This document shows positions 51,053 through 59,558 of a stretch of DNA of 64,000 bases, in pieces (the first letter of the stretch is position 1; every line of letters begins with the position of its first letter). Under the pieces are notes generated by a model. It saw nothing but the letters and a program-made list of their open reading frames with translations, had not been told where the DNA came from and searched no databases. Source of the stretch: Bacillota bacterium (lineage in GTDB: Bacteria; Bacillota; Clostridia; Christensenellales; CAG-138); the NCBI GenBank assembly GCA_023390655.1, contig JAEWCL010000001.1, positions 38,146 through 102,145 on the forward strand, given 5' to 3'. Position numbers and translations under genes: made by a program.

Positions 51053-51852
51053 AGGTTTTAGCTGTAATCGGCAGCCCACGAAAACGCGGCAATACCTTCC
51101 ACGTGGTAGACCAAATTAAGGCGAAGCTGCAAGAACTGGATCAGGCGCTTGAATTTGAATATCTTTTTTTGGAAGGGCATAACCTGCGTATGTGCACTGG
51201 CTGTTTTCTATGCATTTCGCACGGCGCAGAAAAATGTCCTTTAAAGGATGACAGGGACGTGATTGCTGCAAAAATGTCCGAAGCGGATGGTATCATTTTT
51301 GCGGCGCCAACATATGCCAAAGGCGTTTCCGGTCTCATGAAAAATTTCATAGACAGGTTTGCGTATACCTGCCACAGACCGGAGTTTTTCCATAAGGTAT
51401 TTCTGGCTGTTACAACCATCGGCGGCTCCATGGGTATGAGGCTGGCGCTGGAGCAGCTTTCCATATTGGCCGGTGGCGGAAAAGTGGTAAAAAAGCTTGG
51501 CGTCTCGATGCCGCCAATCCCTATGGCAGGATACAAGAACAAATCGGAAAAAAGCATTCAGAAGGCGGCTTGGGCGTTTTACGGTGCGCTCAGCAAAGGA
51601 CAGCCCAAGCTTCCCAGCTTTTCGGATTGGGGCTGGTTTCATTCTTTCCGTGCATTATGTGCCTTTCCCGCTTATCAAAAAGCTTGTCCGGCGGATTATG
51701 CCTACTATAGCGAAAAACAGGAGTATTTCTATCCGTTGGATGGGCACTTCCTGCGTCGTTTGCTGGGAAAGCTGATTGGTAGCATCATGTGGTTAAGCTT
51801 TCGGCTTATCATCAAAAACGAAGAGAACACCACGCCGAATACGCTTAGATGA
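51049..51852 (+). CDS. Flavodoxin-fold NAD(P)H reductase
   Basis: The 267-residue protein begins VLAVIGSPRKRGNTFHVVDQI, the FMN-phosphate loop of NADPH-dependent FMN reductases. It has CTGCFLCISHGAEKCPLKDD, a Cys-rich element found in the iron-sulfur flavoprotein branch, and APTYAKGVSGLMKNFIDRF. The last 100 residues are an extension rich in aromatic and basic residues (WGWFHSFRALCAFPAYQK) that may contact membranes. It is controlled together with the TetR gene (4-base overlap). Confidence 0.85.
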   Translation: MKVLAVIGSPRKRGNTFHVVDQIKAKLQELDQALEFEYLFLEGHNLRMCTGCFLCISHGAEKCPLKDDRDVIAAKMSEADGIIFAAPTYAKGVSGLMKNFIDRFAYTCHRPEFFHKVFLAVTTIGGSMGMRLALEQLSILAGGGKVVKKLGVSMPPIPMAGYKNKSEKSIQKAAWAFYGALSKGQPKLPSFSDWGWFHSFRALCAFPAYQKACPADYAYYSEKQEYFYPLDGHFLRRLLGKLIGSIMWLSFRLIIKNEENTTPNTLR

Positions 51853-52131
51853 ACCCAATGATTAACTTATAAAGCGTGGTTTTGGATTGCAGGCGCTCAA
51901 AGATCTTGCTGCATTGCGCTGTCTGTGGCAGCAAGCAAACCAAATACACAACACTGGTAGCCGGACTTGGGCCTGCAATGGGTGACACTATTGGGCCCAG
52001 CTGGGCATCCGCTTTGCCTGTGTGCGCGCAACAAACATATGTAGAATTGCACATAGCCATTGCAAAGGCTGATGCGTTTCGTTACCATGAGATATGGTAT
52101 ATAAGGGATTTTCTAACAGGGAGAGTGGGAT

Positions 52132-52779
52132 ATGAAAGCAATCGATTTGACGCATACCATATGGGCGGACATGCCCGTGTACCCGGGGACGGCGAAGCCT
52201 GCGCTTGAGATTGCACATACATATGAAGCACATGGCTTCAAAGAAACGCGGTTAAACCTGCTTTCCCATACGGGAACGCATATGGATGCCCCTGCGCATT
52301 TGTTTGCGGGTAAAACCACGCTTGACGCATTCCCTGTTGCGCAGTTTATTGGAACAGGCCTTGTGATTGACTGTAGCGCCCTACAAGCGGGTGAAAGCAT
52401 CACGATAGATCTGATTGCGCCTGTCAGGGCAAAAGCGGACGGGGCGGAATTCCTTTTGTTCCATACGGGGTGGGACAGGTATTGGGGAACGGACCTGTAT
52501 TTTGGAGACTATCCGCATATCAACGGGGAAGTGGCGGAGTATTTGCTTCATAGCGGGAAAAAGGGCGTCGGTCTTGACGTCATCAGCATTGATCCCGTTC
52601 CGGACGGCAACCTGACGATCCATAAAAAACTTCTTGGGGGGGCGGATATCGTCATCATAGAAAACCTGACGAGGCTTGGTGAAATCGGAACGGAGCCGTT
52701 TACGCTGTGCGTGCTCCCGTTAAAATATGAAAACGCAGACGGCGCGCCCATACGGGCGGCGGCCATATTGCAGGACTAG
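52132..52779 (+). CDS. Cyclase-family (kynurenine formamidase-like) hydrolase
   Basis: The 215-residue protein belongs to the metal-dependent cyclase family (PF04199 type). The signature SHTGTHMDAPAHLF (about residues 44-57) supplies the metal ligands. It could hydrolyse an amide such as N-formylkynurenine or another small cyclic or acylated compound; no tryptophan-degradation genes are near. It starts at 52132 behind GGGAGAG. About 280 bases upstream (51853-52131) hold no gene that I can support. Confidence 0.85.
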   Translation: MKAIDLTHTIWADMPVYPGTAKPALEIAHTYEAHGFKETRLNLLSHTGTHMDAPAHLFAGKTTLDAFPVAQFIGTGLVIDCSALQAGESITIDLIAPVRAKADGAEFLLFHTGWDRYWGTDLYFGDYPHINGEVAEYLLHSGKKGVGLDVISIDPVPDGNLTIHKKLLGGADIVIIENLTRLGEIGTEPFTLCVLPLKYENADGAPIRAAAILQD

Positions 52780-52805
52780 CAATTATCTTTGGAAGGAAGA
52801 CGGCT

Positions 52806-53117
52806 ATGAAAGTAATTATGTATGGCGCGGAAATCTGCCCGGACTGTGTGGAAGCAAAAGCGGTGTTGGCAGCGGTTCCGGGGATTGATCTTGAATACAG
52901 GAATATCACGGAAAACACGAGGATACTGAAGGAGTTTTTATATTATCGCGATCAGGAAGCGCTGTTTGCGCCGGTGAAGGAAGCGGGCAGCATCGGGATT
53001 CCGCTTTTTGTTCTGGAAGACGGGGCAAAAACGTTTGATATCGGCGATTTCACGGAGCTTGAAAGTCCGGAAAACAACATGACCTCCTGTTCTCTTGACG
53101 GCAAAGGCTATTGCTGA
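52806..53117 (+). CDS. Glutaredoxin-like protein with Cys-rich tail
   Basis: The 103-residue protein has a thioredoxin-like fold: VIMYGAEICPDCVEAKAVL with a CxxC active site (CPDC at residues 11-14 or so), YRNITENTRILKEFL and GIPLFVLEDG. A short tail adds two more Cys residues (TSCSLDGKGYC). It lies 26 bases after the cyclase-family gene behind GGAAGGAAG and may reduce a partner thiol. Glutaredoxin-related proteins of this type are common in Clostridia. Confidence 0.82.
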   Translation: MKVIMYGAEICPDCVEAKAVLAAVPGIDLEYRNITENTRILKEFLYYRDQEALFAPVKEAGSIGIPLFVLEDGAKTFDIGDFTELESPENNMTSCSLDGKGYC

Positions 53118-53282
53118 TTGGTCCGCATTTAAAAACGGCAAAGAAATGGCATTGGACAAGGGTCCGGTGCTTTTCTTTTTATACACTTTGTAAATAAAGC
53201 GCATCAAAGTAACGATAACAATGTTAGCAGGCGTCTGGCAAATGCCGGACAGCGTTTGAGCAAAGAATACTTGGAGGATGCC

Positions 53283-54443
53283 GTGGAAGCAGAAGATTCC
53301 AGATTAAAAATAGAAAACGATACGCTCAACGATACGCACGTACAGGAAATCCACAGACAGTATACAAGGATTGATCAAGACTGGCTGTTGCTGCATTATA
53401 AGGCGTCTATCGGTCTGGTTTTGTTTGCCAGCATTGTTGAGTGTATCATGGGCTTGTTTTTGATCAATTCCGACATACTCACCACCACAGTGGAGTGTTT
53501 TTTGTGGAAGTTCATGTTTCTGCCCGCCATCATTAATTTTGTCTGCATTGCGATCGATACTGCCGTAATAAAATCAAAGCGCTTATCCCAGGAGCAGAAA
53601 ATCTATACGGTCTCACTCGTGTTTGTGGGCATTTGCTTTGTGTTTTTTACAGTGCACAGCGCGTTTACGGCGATCTATTATATTTTTACAATCGCCATCA
53701 TGCTCACAACAATTTATGCAAGCTATCGCCTGACGATTATTACGGCGCTCACAAGCATCGTCTCCCTTACGATTTCAGAATTGTTTATCGGGTGGGATGT
53801 CGATAAAATCAGCATCTACGGAAATACGATCCGGATGAGCAACTTCTTGATTTCTTTGTGCATTTTGAGTGGTTTTTCGATCGCATGCATGGTCGTTATC
53901 CGATTTGAACAGAAGAAAAATGAGGCGAGCATCCAGATGGAAATCGAGCGGAAGCATCTGCAGCAACGGCTGCAGGTGGATGAAATGACCGGCATCTTTA
54001 ACCGCAGAGCGTTGCATGCCGCATTCAAAGACATGGAAGAGGATACAAAGAGCGGCCATTCTGTTCTGGCAATCGCCGATATCGATAATTTTAAAAGCAT
54101 CAATGACCAATGGGGGCACCATGTGGGAGACCGCTGCATCATAGAATTCGCACGGGTACTTAAGGAACACTGCAAGGACGCTATGCCTTTTCGTTACGGA
54201 GGCGATGAGTTTTGCCTCCTGTTCCGCCATGCGGATATACAAGCGGCCTCCGCCAGCTGCAAGCGAATTCAAGAAAAGCTTTTGGAACTGCGGTTTGATG
54301 ATATTCCGGCGCTGCAGTTGACGGCAAGCTTCGGGCTTTCGGTTTATTCAGGCCAAACGGATACGGTGCGGAGCTTCATCCACGCGGACCATGCCCTGTA
54401 CGAAGCAAAAGAACTGCGCAACGCAATCCGCGTGTTTGTATAA
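53283..54443 (+). CDS. Membrane-bound diguanylate cyclase
   Basis: The 386-residue protein has about six membrane helices (residues about 40-215), a short coiled region (MEIERKHLQQRLQ), and a GGDEF domain with the intact active site RYGGDEF. It should make c-di-GMP. The RxxD inhibitory site normally five residues before GGDEF is missing. The GTG at 53283 is preferred because TTGGAGG lies 5-6 bases upstream; a TTG at 53256 is in frame but lacks a good site. Confidence 0.88.
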   Translation: MEAEDSRLKIENDTLNDTHVQEIHRQYTRIDQDWLLLHYKASIGLVLFASIVECIMGLFLINSDILTTTVECFLWKFMFLPAIINFVCIAIDTAVIKSKRLSQEQKIYTVSLVFVGICFVFFTVHSAFTAIYYIFTIAIMLTTIYASYRLTIITALTSIVSLTISELFIGWDVDKISIYGNTIRMSNFLISLCILSGFSIACMVVIRFEQKKNEASIQMEIERKHLQQRLQVDEMTGIFNRRALHAAFKDMEEDTKSGHSVLAIADIDNFKSINDQWGHHVGDRCIIEFARVLKEHCKDAMPFRYGGDEFCLLFRHADIQAASASCKRIQEKLLELRFDDIPALQLTASFGLSVYSGQTDTVRSFIHADHALYEAKELRNAIRVFV

Positions 54444-54468
54444 TACCGAATTTCAGGACAAGGAATGA

Positions 54469-55389
54469 TTATATCGACGCCATATGTTCGCGTACAAGGC
54501 TGAAGAAATACTTGGTATATGCGGGCAGATAGCGTCCCTTTTCGTAGAGAGCAAACAGCATGGCCTCTGTTTTCGGCGTACCTACGGAAAAACATTGCAA
54601 GCGATGATCATAATCCAGCTTTTTTACGTAAGTTTCGGGCGCAAACGCCACGACCGTACCGGCAATGGCCAAATGGATGGGAATTTCCGTATTAAAGGTA
54701 TATAGAAGCACGTTTGCGTCAATCCCGGCGGCGTCGAGCAGCCGACCGGAAATCTTTCCGGTGGTCTGATCGACAGGGTTGAGCGCAAAAGCCTCCCCGT
54801 TGAGGAGGTTCAGGTCAAACCAGGGATACCTGCAGCCCGGGCGTGCCTTGCCGCACTTTGCAAGCGGATGCTCCTTGGACATGATCAATACAACCTCTTC
54901 CACGCCCAGATTTTCATGCATCAGCGCGCTTTGCGGGCTTGTATCGCTGTAGATGACAATATCGATTTCATCCCGCAGCGTCATCCAGTGCTTTTTTACC
55001 AGATGGGATTCTTCCATAATAACCACTTTCACGTGCGGGTATTTTTCATAAAATTTCGGGAGCACATGTGGCATGATGCACGCGCTGCGCATAGGAGGCA
55101 TGGAAAGGGAAAGAACGCCCTTTTCTTCACCAAGCAGGTCCTGGCGTTCCGTATTCCAGTCGCTTTGCAGGTGCGCGATTTTCGCCGCGTACGCAAGGTA
55201 GCGGCCACCGATATAGGTGGGCACCAGCTCCTTGCCAATACGGCTGAAAAGCTGTGCGCCAACCTGATGTTCAATGCCTTTTAAGTACTTGCTCAGCGCA
55301 GGCTGGGAGATGAAGAGTTCCTCGGCAGCCTTTGTGATGCTGCCGCATTTCTGTATTGTGAGCAGGTAGTTGATTTCCTTTAAATCCAT
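54469..55389 (-). CDS. LysR-family transcriptional regulator
   Basis: The 306-residue protein has the LysR N-terminal helix-turn-helix (MDLKEINYLLTIQKCGSIT, then AAEELFISQPALSKYLKGIE) and a periplasmic-binding-like effector domain. The ATG at 55389 follows GGGAGG and gives the standard LysR start. It is divergent from the polyamine-type ABC operon and probably regulates it. Confidence 0.92.
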   Translation of the reverse strand: MDLKEINYLLTIQKCGSITKAAEELFISQPALSKYLKGIEHQVGAQLFSRIGKELVPTYIGGRYLAYAAKIAHLQSDWNTERQDLLGEEKGVLSLSMPPMRSACIMPHVLPKFYEKYPHVKVVIMEESHLVKKHWMTLRDEIDIVIYSDTSPQSALMHENLGVEEVVLIMSKEHPLAKCGKARPGCRYPWFDLNLLNGEAFALNPVDQTTGKISGRLLDAAGIDANVLLYTFNTEIPIHLAIAGTVVAFAPETYVKKLDYDHRLQCFSVGTPKTEAMLFALYEKGRYLPAYTKYFFSLVREHMASI

Positions 55390-55451
55390 TTGAAATCCTC
55401 CCGGTTCAACGAGTGAATGCTTCAAACCATATCTTATGGCATCAATTTATC

Positions 55452-55466
55452 ATAACTTTAGGTTAT
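55452..55466. promoter_or_regulatory. Candidate LysR binding site
   Basis: ATAACTTTAGGTTAT is an inverted repeat (ATAAC, 5 bases, GTTAT) with the T-N11-A shape of LysR sites. It lies in the divergent control region of the LysR gene and the ABC operon. Confidence 0.45.
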
Positions 55467-55488
55467 TGTAAACATAATATATATAATA

Positions 55489-55517
55489 TTGTGATTACAA
55501 AATGTTGCTTGTATAAT
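55489..55517 (+). promoter_or_regulatory. Promoter of the polyamine-type ABC operon
   Basis: TTGTGA (55489-55494), a 17-base spacer and TATAAT (55512-55517), about 110 bases before the first permease gene and 23 bases beyond the LysR-type inverted repeat. Confidence 0.6.
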
Positions 55518-55626
55518 GAAGTATAAAAAATCAAGGTTTTTAACATCTCCGATCAAAGAGTTTATTATGGGCGTTCGGCACAAAATATTGTTGTTCCGGC
55601 AAGAAGGCAGCGTGGAGGGCGAAAAT

Positions 55627-56463
55627 ATGAAGAAGAGAAACATATGGATATTGCTGCTTGTGCCCGGCCTGGTGCTGATTGTATTCTTTTTGATTGTGCC
55701 GATTCTTCGCGTGCTCTTTCCTTCTTTTTTGCAGGACGGGCAGTTGTCGTTCTCCCTGTATCAGAAGTTCTTAACGGACAGTTTCTATCTTGGAATTCTC
55801 GCACGCACCATACGCGTTGCGTTGGCAACCTGCCTGATTTGCGTCGTGCTTGCGCTGCCGGTTTCCTATCATATTTCCCGCATGAAATCCGGCCGCAAGG
55901 GTCTTATGATCGCTTTGGCGACATTCCCGTTATTGACCAATACGGTTGTGCGCGCGTTTGCGTGGATTATCATACTTGGCCAGGAAGGGATCATCAACCA
56001 GCTGCTCACAGCCACCGGCATTTTGGATCAGCCGCTGCGCATGCTCTTTACGGAAGGAGCGATTGTTGTAGGTTCCGTCTACCTCTTCCTGCCCATCATG
56101 CTGACTTCGCTTGTAAGCGTTATGGAAAATATCGGGGAAGAGGTCCAGGAAGCCGCATTAAGCCTTGGCGCCAACCGTTTCGTTTCTTTTGTACGCGTGG
56201 TGATTCCGCTGAGCATGCCCGGCATCATTGTAGGAAGCGTCCTGGTATTTGCGGGTACGGCATCCGCGTACAGCACGCCTTTGATGCTTGGCGGCAACCG
56301 GAACATGATGATGTCTACATTGGTCTACCAGCAGGCCATGCTTCTGAACAATTGGGATGCGGCCTCCGTGATCTCCGCGCTGATGATCGTCATCTCTTAT
56401 GTTGTGGTGGGTGTTTTGAACGCAATTTCCTCCAAAATCAACAGAACGGAGGCTGCGAAATGA
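55627..56463 (+). CDS. ABC transporter permease, PotB-like
   Basis: The 278-residue protein has six membrane helices and the EAA loop EEVQEAALSLGANRFVSFVR followed by PLSMPGI, typical of the spermidine/putrescine/iron/2-aminoethylphosphonate branch. The ATG at 55627 follows GGAGGG; upstream open frame is not used. It overlaps the next permease by 4 bases. Confidence 0.9.
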   Translation: MKKRNIWILLLVPGLVLIVFFLIVPILRVLFPSFLQDGQLSFSLYQKFLTDSFYLGILARTIRVALATCLICVVLALPVSYHISRMKSGRKGLMIALATFPLLTNTVVRAFAWIIILGQEGIINQLLTATGILDQPLRMLFTEGAIVVGSVYLFLPIMLTSLVSVMENIGEEVQEAALSLGANRFVSFVRVVIPLSMPGIIVGSVLVFAGTASAYSTPLMLGGNRNMMMSTLVYQQAMLLNNWDAASVISALMIVISYVVVGVLNAISSKINRTEAAK

Positions 56464-57242
56464 AAAAGGGCAAATTCCTGCTTTGCACCACGGCGCTTGT
56501 ATATTTCTTTATCTTTGCGCCGCTCGTGATGATCGCGCTTACCTCTTTTACCACCGAAAGCTATATCAGCTTCCCGCCGGTCGGGTTCAGCCTGAAATGG
56601 TATCTGAAGGTGTTTGAAACAAAGAGCTTCATGGATTCATTTCAATTGAGCGTTGCAGTTTCAACAGCGGCAACCGTACTTGCATTGCTCGTCGGCATTC
56701 CCGGTGCGTATGCGCTGAGCCGTTATCACTTCCGCGGGAAGCAGTTCATCAAGGATTTGTTCTTTTCTCCCAATATGGTGCCGCAGGTGGTTGTCGGTTT
56801 CTCCCTGTTCGTGTTCATCATCGTCTCCCTGCGCCTCAACGTGCGCATTGCGCTGCTGGTCGGGCTTGCGGTTTCGGTGATCACTTACGCGTTCCGCATT
56901 GTGGGCGCAAGTATCGACAGCCTGGATTTTGCAATAGAGGAGGCGGGGATGAGCCTTGGGGCAACGCGGGCAACGGTGTTTTTCAGGATTGTGCTGCCCA
57001 ATATCAGTTCCGGCATTGTTTCTGCATTCCTGCTGGCGTTCATCAATGCCTTCAACAATGTTCCGCTTACCATTTTTCTATCCGGCCCGGGTGTGGTCAC
57101 GCTACCCGTCGCCATGATGAACTATATCGAGTATAACTATGATCCCACGGTGTCTGCGCTTTCGGTCCTTATGATGCTGATGTCGGTTGTGATTATGGTG
57201 GTGAGTGAAAAGCTTGTGCGTGCAGGAAGCCGGATAGGGTAG
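56460..57242 (+). CDS. ABC transporter permease, PotC-like
   Basis: The 260-residue partner permease has six membrane helices and the EAA loop EEAGMSLGATRATVFFRIVLP. The ATG at 56460 overlaps the stop of the first permease by 4 bases. The same frame is open far upstream, but that part lies over the first permease gene. Confidence 0.9.
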   Translation: MKKGKFLLCTTALVYFFIFAPLVMIALTSFTTESYISFPPVGFSLKWYLKVFETKSFMDSFQLSVAVSTAATVLALLVGIPGAYALSRYHFRGKQFIKDLFFSPNMVPQVVVGFSLFVFIIVSLRLNVRIALLVGLAVSVITYAFRIVGASIDSLDFAIEEAGMSLGATRATVFFRIVLPNISSGIVSAFLLAFINAFNNVPLTIFLSGPGVVTLPVAMMNYIEYNYDPTVSALSVLMMLMSVVIMVVSEKLVRAGSRIG

Positions 57243-57255
57243 AAAGGAAAAGCAA

Positions 57256-58290
57256 ATGGCGTATATTGAGTTGCGTGGTATAGATGTTTCGTACGACGGT
57301 CATAAGAAAATACTGGACCGGCTCTCCCTTGACGTTGAGGAAGGCCAGTTGGTATCCCTGCTTGGCCCTTCCGGCTGCGGCAAAACCACAACGCTTCGTG
57401 TGTTGGGCGGCTTTATACAACCGAATGCCGGCAATGTATTCGTCAATGGCAGGGAATACACCAATACGCCTATCCATAGACGCAATTTCGGCATTGTGTT
57501 TCAAAGCTACGCGCTGTTTCCGCATATGACGGTTACGGATAATATTGCATTTGGCCTGAAAATGCGCCACATCCCGAAAAGCGAAATGGGGAAAAGGGTG
57601 CAGTCTATTTTGCGCACGGTGGATCTTTTGGAATTTGCCAAGCGCTATCCGCGGGAGCTTTCCGGCGGGCAGCGCCAGCGCGTTGCGCTTGCAAGGGCGC
57701 TTGTGGTTGGGCCTGAACTGCTTTTGCTGGATGAGCCGCTTTCTAACCTGGATGCAAAGCTGCGTCTGAAAATGCGCGTGGAAATCAGGGAGCTGCAGCA
57801 GAAAATGGGCATTACCTCGGTTTTTGTGACGCATGACCAGGAAGAGTGTTTCTCCATATCCGATAAGGTGGCCGTTATGAACGGCGGCGTTATCGAACAG
57901 TATGACAGCCCGGAAACCATATATGCCCGGCCCAAGACGGAGTTTGTGGCGCGCTTTGTGGGGTTTGAGAACTTTTTTGAGCTCCACGCGGAAGGGGACG
58001 GGTATTACTGCAACGGCATGCGCTTTGCGGCACTGGCGCAAAATGCGGAACCCGGAACGCGCAAGGGCACCATACGCCCGGAGGACGTCGTCATTCTGCG
58101 CGGTGAAACGCCGGAGCATAATGTGATAGAGGGCCGGATTGCCGTGCGCACCTACCTTGGCAAGGCGTACCAGTATAAAACCAATACGCCTTTTGGCGAT
58201 CTGATTGCAACGGACGGGGCAACGCCCCCACTTGCGCCCAATGACAATGTGCGGCTGTATCTGCCGCAGGACAAGCTGGTCGTCGTTTGA
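57256..58290 (+). CDS. ABC transporter ATPase, PotA-like
   Basis: The 344-residue protein has Walker A GPSGCGKTTTLRVL, signature LSGGQRQRVALARAL, Walker B LLLDEPLSNLDAKLR, the H-loop VFVTHDQEE, and a C-terminal TOBE domain (GTIRPEDVVILRGE). It belongs to the polyamine/Fe3+/sulfate group of importers and should energise the two permeases. Confidence 0.92.
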   Translation: MAYIELRGIDVSYDGHKKILDRLSLDVEEGQLVSLLGPSGCGKTTTLRVLGGFIQPNAGNVFVNGREYTNTPIHRRNFGIVFQSYALFPHMTVTDNIAFGLKMRHIPKSEMGKRVQSILRTVDLLEFAKRYPRELSGGQRQRVALARALVVGPELLLLDEPLSNLDAKLRLKMRVEIRELQQKMGITSVFVTHDQEECFSISDKVAVMNGGVIEQYDSPETIYARPKTEFVARFVGFENFFELHAEGDGYYCNGMRFAALAQNAEPGTRKGTIRPEDVVILRGETPEHNVIEGRIAVRTYLGKAYQYKTNTPFGDLIATDGATPPLAPNDNVRLYLPQDKLVVV

Positions 58291-58350
58291 TCGCAGCATG
58301 GGTACACTGTGCCTGTGATGAACTATAAAAACAAATTAGGAGGCACTCAA

Positions 58351-59469
58351 ATGAAGAAGCTGAGAATTGTACTAGCCTGTCTGCTCTGCTTAGGCCTGCT
58401 GTCCGCATGCGCCCCGGCTGCGCCTGCGCCTGCACCGACCCAAGCGCCCGCTACTCCTACAGCCGCTCCCGAAGGCGAGCCCGCGCCTGAGGCGACCCCG
58501 TCCTTTGAAGGCGTGGAGCTGATCGTATCCAACTTTGCCCTGGCAAACGATAAGATTATTGAAGCCGTTGTCAAGCCCTTTGAAGAAAAATACGGCTGCA
58601 CCGTTGTCTATGACGCGGGTACAAATTCAGAGCGCCTGACCAAGCTCAAGAACGACCCGAATTCCGATGTGGACGTCATCTATCTCGCCCAGCAGTATGC
58701 GCAGGATGGCTTTGACGCGGGCCTGTTTGACGAATTCGATTATTCGCGCGTACCCAACGCGGCGTACCTGCTGGAGAAGGCTTCCGTCTTCAAGGACAGC
58801 AAGCAGGGACCTCCCACCACGATGAACCGCCTGGGTATCATCTACAATGCGGATGCGGTGGAAATCACCTCCTTTGCGGACCTGTGGGATGCAAAGCTTG
58901 AAAACGCCATCGCAATTCCGGATATCGCAACGACGTTCGGCCCCGCTACCGTCACCATCGCCGCAAAATATGCGGGCGTAGACTATGCAACCGACAATGG
59001 CGAAGCGGCGTTCAAGGCCCTTGAAGCGCTCAAGCCCAACATCGTAAAAACGTATTCCAAGTCTTCCGACTTGAAGAACATGTTCGCTTCCGGGGAGATT
59101 AAGGTGGCGCTTGCGGCGGAATTCGCTTACAACACGATGGGCGACGACGCCACCTCCAACCTCGTATTCCTTGATCCGGCAGAAGGCGCTTACCTCAACT
59201 TCAATACGATCAACATCGTAAAGACGTCCGATCAGAAGGATCTTGCCTACCTGTTTGTGGACCATGTGCTTTCCGCGGAGAGCCAGCTTGCGGGCGCCAT
59301 CAACGTCCCCGAATCCACCGTGAATACACAGGTGGAACTGCCCGCGGATGTGGCTGCCAAGCTGACCTCCATTGAAATCGCGGATAAATCCAATGTTGTC
59401 GATTTCAAAGTGGTAAACGCGCAGCTTACCGCATGGGTCGATCTGTGGAACCGTACGCTCAATTCCTAA
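58351..59469 (+). CDS. Substrate-binding lipoprotein of the ABC transporter
   Basis: The 372-residue protein has a lipoprotein signal with Cys20 (LLSAC), a Pro/Ala-rich linker to about residue 60, and an extracellular binding domain of the PotD/FbpA type (LIVSNFALANDKIIEAVVKPFEEKYG; NRLGIIYNADAV; LFVDHVLSAESQLA). The ATG at 58351 follows TTAGGAGG. The ligand may be a polyamine or another small cation. The deaminase-like amidohydrolase gene that follows hints at a nitrogen compound. Confidence 0.9.
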   Translation: MKKLRIVLACLLCLGLLSACAPAAPAPAPTQAPATPTAAPEGEPAPEATPSFEGVELIVSNFALANDKIIEAVVKPFEEKYGCTVVYDAGTNSERLTKLKNDPNSDVDVIYLAQQYAQDGFDAGLFDEFDYSRVPNAAYLLEKASVFKDSKQGPPTTMNRLGIIYNADAVEITSFADLWDAKLENAIAIPDIATTFGPATVTIAAKYAGVDYATDNGEAAFKALEALKPNIVKTYSKSSDLKNMFASGEIKVALAAEFAYNTMGDDATSNLVFLDPAEGAYLNFNTINIVKTSDQKDLAYLFVDHVLSAESQLAGAINVPESTVNTQVELPADVAAKLTSIEIADKSNVVDFKVVNAQLTAWVDLWNRTLNS

Positions 59470-59504
59470 CCGCGGCCATACGCGAATTTAAACGCAATAC
59501 AGCA

Positions 59505-59531
59505 ATGCGGGCCGGTATGACCGGCCCGCAT
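59505..59531 (+). terminator. Intercistronic hairpin
   Basis: A perfect 11-bp stem ATGCGGGCCGG/CCGGCCCGCAT with a 5-base loop lies between the binding-protein and amidohydrolase genes. There is no T tract, so it may protect the upstream mRNA or reduce read-through. Confidence 0.45.
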
Positions 59532-59558
59532 GCTGACTGCATTCGGGGGTAAGTATTT

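Noticed and set aside
51853..52131. Gap between the reductase and cyclase genes considered for a small gene
   Set aside because: Short frames on both strands lack ribosome binding sites and recognisable features.
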